NCBI GenBank assembly: GCA_002786025.1
Contig: NHNW01000019.1
Location: 620,001 to 684,000 of the forward strand
Length of the DNA stretch: 64,000 nucleotides
Source of the DNA: Zasmidium citrigriseum
Lineage: Eukaryota > Ascomycota > Dothideomycetes > Mycosphaerellales > Mycosphaerellaceae
Reading direction: 5' to 3'
Within the stretch, counting starts at the first letter, position 1. Every line of letters starts with the position of its first letter. The notes under the pieces are model-generated. The model made no database searches. It saw only the letters and a program-made list of their open reading frames with translations, and had not been told where the DNA came from. The translations under genes and the position numbers were made by a program. This document shows, piece after piece, positions 56,102 to 64,000 of this stretch.

Positions 56102-59100
56102 ATGGATCACGACAATGAATCTAAAGCGCAACATGAGCATGCATGTAAGGCTACAGAATCTTCTGCAGATGCATGTGAGCCTGTTTCTGCGAAGGTATAT
56201 GAACCTAGCAAACTTCCAGAACAAACCTCTTCCTTTAACTATCGAACATTAACTGTTCTAGAGCCCAAGAGCATTCTTCCACCTTCCGAGCAAACGACCT
56301 TCTTCCGGAGAGAATCAAAGCGACCCTTTGCTAAGGTGGAACCTTCCATCGAGGCGGCAAACCTCTCTATTAAGGTATATTAGCAGCAAAGATTTCATCC
56401 GCAGAGATTACTATTACTAATGTCGGGAACTCCAAGCACACTAGGAGGCGACTAGTCTCTCGTTACGGTTCTTAAAGCAACTCCTCGCAATTAGAACGAG
56501 CAAGATCCACTAGTTCGCATCCTTTCACAATCGACCACCGCGGAGCAATTCCTTTAGGCATTCAAATAGGCACATGCTAGATCAAACCGAGTTGTTGCAA
56601 CACGTAATCTGTTCGAGCGCCTCGACGCTAGTTCAAGTTCACTTTCTTAATTTGTCCTCGCAGTTTTCGAGGGGTTGTAAGAGTGGCTAGGAACTAAGTT
56701 TAGCAGCAAAGTTCTAAAGAACAAGTCATTCGACAAGGAGTTTCCTGCTCTCGACAACTTGATTAAGATAGGCAGGGATACGAATTAGAGAATTCAAGCT
56801 GCGAGGAACACTATTAAGAGGGAATAGGGAGAAGACTACGAGAACTCCGACATGTTCGCTACGGTTTAGAAGGTGGCCAACATTGCGAGGGCTGCTCAAA
56901 CCTTCGTTAATGCCAATCGTAGTACCTAGAATGTCTATGCTCTTCTAGATGTCTTCTTCTACAGGCTAAGCCTTACTAGCCGAGGAATTCGTGCGAATGA
57001 AGGATTTACTACCAATGACTTCAACAAGGCGAGAACTTACATTAAGCTTCATAGTTATCCTTTCTCGGAGAGAAGAGAGAAGAATCCTAGCAGCGAGAAG
57101 TGGGCATCTGTTCTAGCCATAGTATGTTACAAGAATCCTCTTCCGAAAGCCACGCAAGCTCTCTTCGACAAGTACAACTTTGAGATTGTTGTGGACTCGA
57201 AGGGAAAGAGGCCATTCTTGTAGAAGAAGCAGGGCAGAGCGAGAACCATTGAATCCACTCCTCCTAGTGGAGGATTGCCTATTCGAGGAGGATTAGGAGG
57301 AAGTGGCTCGAACTCGAGATAGCCTAGTCTAGCTTTCTCTAATCCCAAGTTACCTTAACAACAGTCACCTTCTCTAGGAGGCCTACTAGGCCCATTTACC
57401 CGCTTAAAGGCAGGAAGCCAGCGAGGAACTCGCTATGGCAGAGCCAATAGCTCTGGATCTGTAAGAGGTAGAGACAGTAGTAGTAGGGGAGATCTCGGAG
57501 ACATTAAAGAAGAAGAGGATGAAGAAGAGCAACCCATGTCTTCCCTAAAGTCTCCTTAGCAACAGCCTATCACCTGCGAATGCTATAGCAGTGTTGAGCC
57601 TACATTCATTCATGCTCTAAGCGATGAGAGTGCATGCAAGAAGTAGACATACGAGGATTAGGATCGAGCTCTTGCCACATACAATGCGGCATTTAAGGAG
57701 TTAAACAATCTTCATCCTTTCTGTGTTCTGCACACTCGCCTTCTTGCGAATAGAGGATTAGGCATAATAATAGGCCATAGTCAAACTCGTGCCTTAGTCA
57801 TTTAGAGAATCAAGACCTTAGCCAAGGATAAGCGAGGAATGAAGGCAAAGATAGAAGCCTACCTATTCTAGTTTAGCCAAGACAGGAGACCGAGAGTTCT
57901 AGGAGATTCCTTGCGAGTCTATCGCTTCAACACCACCTTTCAATCTGTAGGCCTGAAGAGAATCACCTTTGTTAGTAGGAGCAAGATTGCGAAGACCATT
58001 AGCTTCGGAGACAACAACTTGTAGAAGTGGGATAATGAAGGCACTCTCAACATTCCCAATGTCTTTAAATGGTGGAAGGACAAGGGCATTCTTCAGTTCA
58101 TGGACAAGGAGTTCGACATGTACCGCTAGTATCAACGCAGAATCAATGATTCGAACAACTAAGGCTGGATTCGCAACATGTAGTTCTCCCTCACCTAGCA
58201 GATTGCTCGCCAAGATCCTATCTACTAGCTTATGTACCTTGCTCTTCGCCTAGAGAATAACGACAGTTAGGAGAACTAGAATCGTGACATGGCTATTCAT
58301 GAGCTTATTGCTCATAGATACTATAGCAAGTACTAGCATCCTGCTATAGGCCAGAATGAGAAGAACATGTCTAATACTAGCTTTCGTCACTTAGATTCGA
58401 ATGTTCAGAAGATGGTTACTAAAGGCATCGGAGCGAACATGATCCAAGGCACTATTTCTCTCGATAACGAAGATGAGAAGGACTGTACTAAGATGGTTGT
58501 AGGCATGCACAAGCACATAGAAGAGTAGTACAAGCTTATGCAGGAGAAGGGTAGCATCAAGAATGGTTATGTTAAGGCAATCTCAAAGACTATGCTGCCT
58601 AATGAATTCCTTAACAAGTACCGCATAAAGTGGAAGCCTCAGCTATGCTCTACTTTGGGTGTGCGGGTCAGCAAGCCTCAACTTCCGCATAGAGCATTGA
58701 AGGGGAAGGGCAAGCGACGCACTATCTTCCCCTAGTTCATGCATTTCGATAGGGAGTCTAGAATTCTTGAGGTTGCTAAAGCTAGCAACTAGGATAATCT
58801 TTCTCGTTCCCATCGCGACATGGAACCTACTCCTTCAACTCCTTCTAGACATCCTGTTCGCTATAGATTGCCTCTATATCGATTCCCTGCTACTGTTCAA
58901 CTCGATGGGCTTGGCCCGGTAAGTAATGCTTTAGTAGGGAGGCGTAGATGGAATAATCCGGAGGTTTAGCAGGAATGCATCAAGTGGTAGGATCCAAGCC
59001 AGTTCAAGAAGATGCGTAATGAGTGGAGAAACCGTGCTGTGGAGGTCTTCAAGCGTAAGTGGAAGATTGTTAAGCAGTTAGAGCGAGAGGCATACGGCAA

Positions 59101-59224
59101 GAATAGCTGCTTCGCGAACAACTACGACTAGGATAAGCAACCTACGCCAACTAAGGATTTTGCTACTTCTGAGGATATCGATAAGGCGACCAAGAATGCC
59201 GGAGGTGTCATCTTGCATGGATGA
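56102..59224 (+). pseudogene. Second long ORF of the LTR element, product unknown, broken by RIP-type stops
   Basis: After pol a different frame (frame of 56,102) stays protein-like for about 1,040 codons to a TGA at 59,222-59,224, interrupted mostly by TAG codons just as gag-pol is. Readable pieces include a charged N-terminus (MDHDNESKAQHEHACKATES), a Gly/Ser/Arg-rich acidic linker near 57,250-57,550 (RGRDSSSRGDLGDIKEEEDE), and a long mixed part with GLKRITFVSRSKIAKTISFG, FKWWKDKGILQFMDKEFDMY and a basic segment, RALKGKGKRR. I see no signal peptide or membrane anchor of an envelope protein and no known enzyme motif. It could also start at the ATG at 56,420. It is as long as many transposon-encoded proteins, so capture of a host or other-element gene is possible. 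Confidence 0.6.
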
Positions 59225-59258
59225 AGGGGATGGAATAGGCGGAATGGGTGGGAAACGG

Positions 59259-59283
59259 TTTGTTAGCCCATGGGCTAGGAAAT
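59259..59283. repeat. Palindrome copy 4 (TAGCCCATGGGCTA core)
   Basis: TTTGTTAGCCCATGGGCTAG followed by GAAATC. Lies between the stop of the second ORF and the 3' LTR. The flanks on both sides resemble copy 2. Confidence 0.65.
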
Positions 59284-59646
59284 CATTAATTAGGGATTTG
59301 ATGAAGATTTTATTTGTTATTTATGGGCCATGGGTCAAAATTCACGATGCGATTACTTTTGGGGTTGTTGCCTTGCATAAGGAATCTCTGGATCCTAGGA
59401 ACTATAGTGGCCCTGTTAATGCAATGATCCGTTAGCACGCTCGCGACTACTCTCTAGCAGTGCGGCGACACTATTTCATCGTCCAGTGGGGAAGAAGAAA
59501 AGGTTTGGAATGGAAGTTTGGATGCCTCTTATACTGCGCTAGCGCGAGCGCGAGCGGGAAATGCCGGCGGTAGCTGCCGTAGGTAGTTGCCTTCGCGCGC
59601 AGGAAAGGAGGTGTCTAAGGGACAGACACCTAAGATAGGGTGGGGA

Positions 59647-60086
59647 TGTTAGCGAGCAACATCACTTCCTTCAACTTAGGGGTTCCCAGCCTAATTCTGA
59701 TCCAGGGAAGTGGCCTATCATCTTGTGGCGAGGGGTTTAAGATGAGATCTCTTATGGGCAGGCAACAGACTCTTATATAACACATGCTATGTACTGAATT
59801 CGAATTAAAGCGTTCTGCGAGAAGAAGATTGTGATTTTGACCCTATCAAATTAAGAGCCTTATGTTATCCCTTGCTTGAGCCTTGTTTTCTACCTTGATT
59901 GCCTTGCCTTGTTCTCTTGCTTTGGTCTCAGCGAGCCTTGAACTTCTCTTGTTACTCCTTGTTTGATTCCTTCCTTCAACGAGGCTATCGACAATCCTCC
60001 TTCGTAGGAGGACCTGGAAGTATCTTGGGCCTCGTAGCTAGTAAGGGAACAAGATCACTATTGTATGGTCGGTGTTGCCCTCCCAC
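59647..60086 (+). repeat. 3' LTR
   Basis: Begins TGTTAGCGAGCAACATC and ends as the 5' LTR does. Examples of differences from the 5' copy: GG to AG at its fifth base, CTAG versus CCAG, CCGG versus CCAG, TTGAG versus TTAAG. All that I found are transitions. Confidence 0.93.
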
Positions 60087-62900
60087 ACTACTTACTAATA
60101 GCGAAGTAGCCGCCTATTAGAAGGTACTAGTATTTCTAGATAGCTACTATAGACTTAGTACTTATAATAGACTACGCTATCCTAGTTATTACTATAGACT
60201 AGGTACTATCTATCTTCGCTCTTACTAAATACGAGACTATATTATAGGCTAACTATCCGTATCTATACCTTAGAAATATAGCTAGTTCGTAGTTAGTATA
60301 GAAGTAGGAGCTAGATTAGATAGTATTAGAGGAGTAGTAGACGTCGCTTATTACTCTAGACGAGATAAATTTCTACGTCGTAGATAGTTAGTATATATAC
60401 GCTATCGATTAGCGTCTATCTTAACCTAAAAGGGCGTCTAGTATCCTTCTATAATCGCTCGGAAGTTAGGATAGGTAGTTATAGGTAACTACGTCTTAAT
60501 ATTACCTATACCTAATAGTAGAGCTAACGTTAACTATAGTAGACTACCTTAAGTACTAGTAGGAGTCGATATACTACTACTACCTTATAACGATAGCCGA
60601 GAACGATTACCGTTAGTACTATAATAGCGCTACTTACGAATCTCCTCTAGACGACTATCTAAAGTAGAGGTATCGAATATACTACTACGTCTAGTACTAG
60701 GCGAGAATAGTATTATACCTAGAGCTAGACTAAACCTAGGAGGTACGGTAGGAGAAGATAATACTATGTCTTCGAGAATAGTAGGTATAGCGGATCTAAA
60801 AGGGGTAGCCGTCGAGAAAGTCCTACTATATCTAATACCTATAGCTAAATCTAATATTATTAGATAACTATTAGAAAGTACGTAGTAGCGCGATAGATTA
60901 GGTATCTAATTCGTAATAGTAGGTAAATAAAGCGGTAGATTACTATATCCGCGATCTAGAGTAGTATCGCGCCTAATAACCCGATTACGAGTAGCTACTA
61001 TCCGCCTCTACTAAAGAGGGATATCTTAGTTCCTACGTATCGCTTAATCCTAAGCTTCTTACTACTTACGGTTACGCCGAAACGCCTTATTACGATCGCG
61101 CCGCTACTATTCCGTTATAGACTCGTAGGATAGAGGAGGTAAAGATAGTAGAGTACTAAATCGAGACTATTAGGAGTAGCGAATACGCGTATTAGTCGCT
61201 TCGTCGAGACGACGCTACTTAGTAGTACGCTCTACCTAATATTACTATTCTTTATTATAGCGAGAGCTAGACCTAGAATTACGTTAGCGATCTATCTCGC
61301 TAAAGGTAAGTATCTCGTAGTAGTAATAGTAGTCTAGTTAAGAGTAGTTAGTAATATAATATATCTAATCTAGCGCCTCGACTTACTAAAGGTAGGGAAG
61401 CTAGTTTTAATAAAGTTAAGTTACTACTATTATAGGGGAGTATAATACTACTTAAAGTAGTATAAAGATAGAGAGTTAGTAGTACTTAGTAGAAGAGAGG
61501 TTCTAATAGGAAGTAGCCTTTTAACTAAGGTAGTTATATACGTAACGGTAACTTTCGGAATCGGCTAGTTATAGATAATACGTAGCTACCGTATATAACT
61601 CGGAAATAGTAAGTAAAGGTAGCTAATAGACGATAATAATACTAGCTCGAGAAGCTTCTATTATAATACTAATACTATTCTAATAGGCTCGACGATAATA
61701 TATACTAATATATATTTACTCTCGAGTAGACGATAACCTATATATTAAAGCTCTAATCGCTATCTATCTCCGCTAAGTAGGTATACGTATACTAGACCTC
61801 TAACTTTCTCGAGATCTATCTAATATAAGCTATAAATTAGCTTAAAACTCTAGTCTATTAGACGTATCTATACGCCGCCGCTTCGACGTAGCTAAAGGCG
61901 AGACACTTAATAGAGAAGTAGTCGCCTTTCGCTTTAGCCGAGGAGTAGATAGTAATATTAGACTCGTATTGGATATATTATATATTATAATACTAGAGTC
62001 TATAAAGCTAATATCTACTACCTTCGCTGCTTTACGATACGGAGGTATTGCTAGAGAGTTAGCTACTAAAGACTCGATAGTAGATACCCTAGTTATAGTA
62101 TAGAGCCTACTTCTACCTATAGTTATATTACTAGTTTTAGTAGGTAGTCTAGTTAGTACCCTAGCTAGTATATACTAACGTAGATTAATACTACCCCTAT
62201 CTCTTTTCTCCGCTAGTATAGCTAGCGATATATACCCTTTAAGGAGGATACTACGTCTAGAAAACCTAAAAGGCGAGCGTAGTTAAGGATACCGAGTAGG
62301 CTAAGCGGGCTAAGGTAGTTCGAGAAGCGCGAAGATATACGTAAGGCGCGGCGTTAACGCGCTAAGTAGCTTAGCCTACTCGTAGTCCTTACGCCGCTCG
62401 ATACAATTACGCCGCGGTATACGTATATATTTACGCCGCCTAATACGTATACGCCGCTCGAAACCGATATCGAAGCGCTTCTATAGAGCGATATATAGTT
62501 ACGATCTAGATTAGCGTTATAAGCGTGCGTCTACTACTACCTAAGCGACCTCCGCCTCCTACTCTACGTTCTATAATATATTATAAGTCTCGAAGTCGGC
62601 CGTATTATTAATAAACTTGTCTCTATCCGGCTCGGCTTTATCGACTAGTACTACGTAGATAGTATAAGTAATATACGAGAGTTTATATATCCGTCTGCCT
62701 TATAAGAGGCCGTATACTAGTACTAATAGTATACGCTTAATTACTATTATACTATATGTCTTATCTGCCGAGCTATCCTTCTCCTTTAGCTAGTGTAGTT
62801 TAACGAATACCCTAGTATATTCTAGTATAGGAGCGCGACTAGTAAACTAGGTATCGTCCTTATCCTTCTTAGTGCCTATACCTTCGCTATTAACGCTTAA
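60087..62900. repeat. RIP-saturated repeat block, right part
   Basis: This continues the block left of the LTR element with the same loss of CpA/TpG up to about 61,960, then slowly less extreme. A plus-strand reading near 60,100-60,600 is protein-like in places, but I cannot assign it. A CG-rich stretch at 62,280-62,480 contains repeats of ACGCCGC separated by TA-rich DNA. Confidence 0.8.
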
Positions 62901-64000
62901 CGCTCGGTCCTCTACTATAACGATTAGTTTTGCTTAGGCGGGTAGTATACCCTTAAACGGTATATCTTTAGCCGTATCGTCCGTACTAGTAGTATACTCT
63001 TGCACCTATATCTAGTCGTATCTCTCGTAGCCTTAAACTCTCTACTATAAACGTATATATTAGACGAAGTCTTACTCTACCGCGTCTAGATTAGATCGAG
63101 ATTTACCTGTCCTTTTCTAACACCTCGCGGATAAATAGAACTTTAAACGGAGTAGTAGTACCTATTCGTCGTCTTCTACGATCTTATCTAGATTAGGCCG
63201 TCTATACTCGCTTTTAGCTAACGCTATTACTAGAGGAGGTAGCCGATTCTCGCGTACGAACGTAGCTATTACTCTATAGAAATATTGGCCTTTAGTCTTA
63301 CCGAGTATCGATTCTACCTCCGCGACTGTTCTCTAGTAGTTATTATTAATAGGGAGGCCTACGTTTAACGTCTTCCTCGGCTATCCGAACGTACTAGGGA
63401 TATCTACCGCTTAAGTCGGTCTATTAGGTATTAATAAACGTTCTAGCTCTTTAGTCCGAGTTAGCCTTCGAAAGAGTAGAGTATCGTCGAAGCGGGTCTA
63501 AAGGTTTATCCTACGCTTCTCGGCGTCTATAATCTAGTCCTTCTAACTATTCTTCTTATTAGTAAGCTTAAAGGTATTCTTAATATATTTAACGTAGTTA
63601 TACTCGAATAATCCGGTCTCTTACCTAGTAGTACCGCTAAATCGTCGGATTATCTCTAGATAGTATATTATAGTATACTACTTAGGGAAATTAAAGTATC
63701 CTTCCCCTTCCTCTTCTCTATCGCTATATTATAGTTAGAAGCGTGAAAATATGTCCCGAAGCTCGTTTATTCGGAACAACGCTAGGTCTATATATCGTAG
63801 GGTGTTATTATCGTAGCTCGGGTATATAGCTAATAAGATAAAGTCTACTATAGCCCGTATAAAATTTAAGGCTAGTATCTAATTAGCCTCTATTAATAGC
63901 GGCGTAAATACTAGTAATATCTGTCGTAGTAGGCTCTTCTATTCTTTGCCCGTCTACTATTTAACCTCGGAGAAATAGCGGAAGACCTTAGTGTTAGGGT
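62900..64000 (-). pseudogene. RIP-killed Plavaka-like transposase (C-terminal part), runs off the window
   Basis: The minus strand read from 64,000 keeps a protein-like frame with RIP stops. From about 63,880 to 63,730 it gives FIRAIVDFILLAIYPSYDNN, then LRYIDLALFRINELRDIFSRF, which fits the ...A.RA.LDF.YLAQY..H...TL..L..AL..FH..K..F pattern of Plavaka-type transposases. Farther on (about 63,600-63,500) it gives FEYNHVKYIKNTFKLTNKKN, which fits their TE..H..F.K..YR.TN.K. segment. Plavaka elements are CACTA-like DNA transposons common in fungi. The N-terminal, catalytic part would lie to the right of the window. Confidence 0.55.

Larger units (their letters stand above)
47201..60086 (+). mobile_element. 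Ty3/Gypsy-type LTR retrotransposon, moderately RIP-mutated, with extra ORF
   Basis: A complete 12.9-kb element: two 440-bp LTRs, a single long gag-pol frame, then a second long frame. ACTAC precedes the 5' LTR (47,196-47,200) and follows the 3' LTR (60,087-60,091), a 5-bp target-site duplication; if the LTR is taken to end in CA, the duplication is the 4-bp CTAC. A purine-rich stretch (AGATAGGGTGGGGA) just before 59,647 fits a polypurine tract. Order gag, protease, RT, RNase H, integrase marks it as Ty3/Gypsy. It is inserted in the older RIP-saturated repeat, so it is younger; CpA/TpG is only partly lost here. The primer-binding site after 47,641 was not matched to a tRNA. Confidence 0.92.

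Noticed and set aside
48234..59224. Dominance of TAG stops considered as stop-codon reassignment or readthrough
   Set aside because: TAG and TAA are exactly what CpA-to-TpA change makes from CAG, TGG and CAA; the neighbouring non-repeat genes use TAG, TAA and TGA normally as terminators, and LTR differences show the same mutation type.

Overview
The window is filamentous-ascomycete genomic DNA (Pezizomycotina; Dothideomycetes is my best guess from gene content). The signs are spliced genes with short introns (mostly 45-80 nt, GTRAGT-type donors, CTAAC/CTGAC-like branch sites), a tightly packed gene-rich left part, and a right part ruined by repeat-induced point mutation (RIP, CpA to TpA).

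Left part (1-37.7 kb). In order: the 3' end of RTF1 (Paf1 complex); a small serine-rich hypothetical protein; an NmrA-like reductase; a glycine-zipper protein; a TMEM234-type membrane protein; a PhyH-like dioxygenase; a secreted heme-thiolate peroxidase/peroxygenase. Next comes a head-to-tail array of seven small secreted proteins (12.3-20.0 kb), which I identify as two-repeat cyanovirin-N homology (CVNH) proteins sharing the same three-exon structure. After these come the PKA regulatory subunit, a Crp1/Mdg1-like CBM48 protein, and a four-gene block that reads as a catabolic cluster: amidase and hydantoinase/5-oxoprolinase (divergent pair), a FAD-dependent aromatic-type monooxygenase, and an MFS sugar-porter-type transporter.

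Right part (37.7-64 kb). About 9.5 kb (to 47.2 kb), and again 60.1 to about 62 kb, is repeat DNA in which CpA/TpG dinucleotides have almost vanished. Within it I can still read a dead DUF6589-family gene, several minisatellites and, running off the right edge on the minus strand, a dead Plavaka-like transposase. A younger, 12.9-kb Ty3/Gypsy-type LTR retrotransposon (47,201-60,086) sits inside this old repeat. Its 440-bp LTRs differ only by RIP-type transitions, its gag-pol is one ancestral frame of about 2,520 codons, and a second long ancestral frame of about 1,040 codons (unknown product) lies between pol and the 3' LTR. Four copies of a short palindrome mark its module boundaries.

The strongest candidates for something undescribed are the CVNH array with its shared promoter elements and a relic inserted in one leader, the extra ORF of the retrotransposon, and the four-copy palindrome. 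Exon coordinates were assigned by eye from splice signals and reading phase and are not backed by transcripts.
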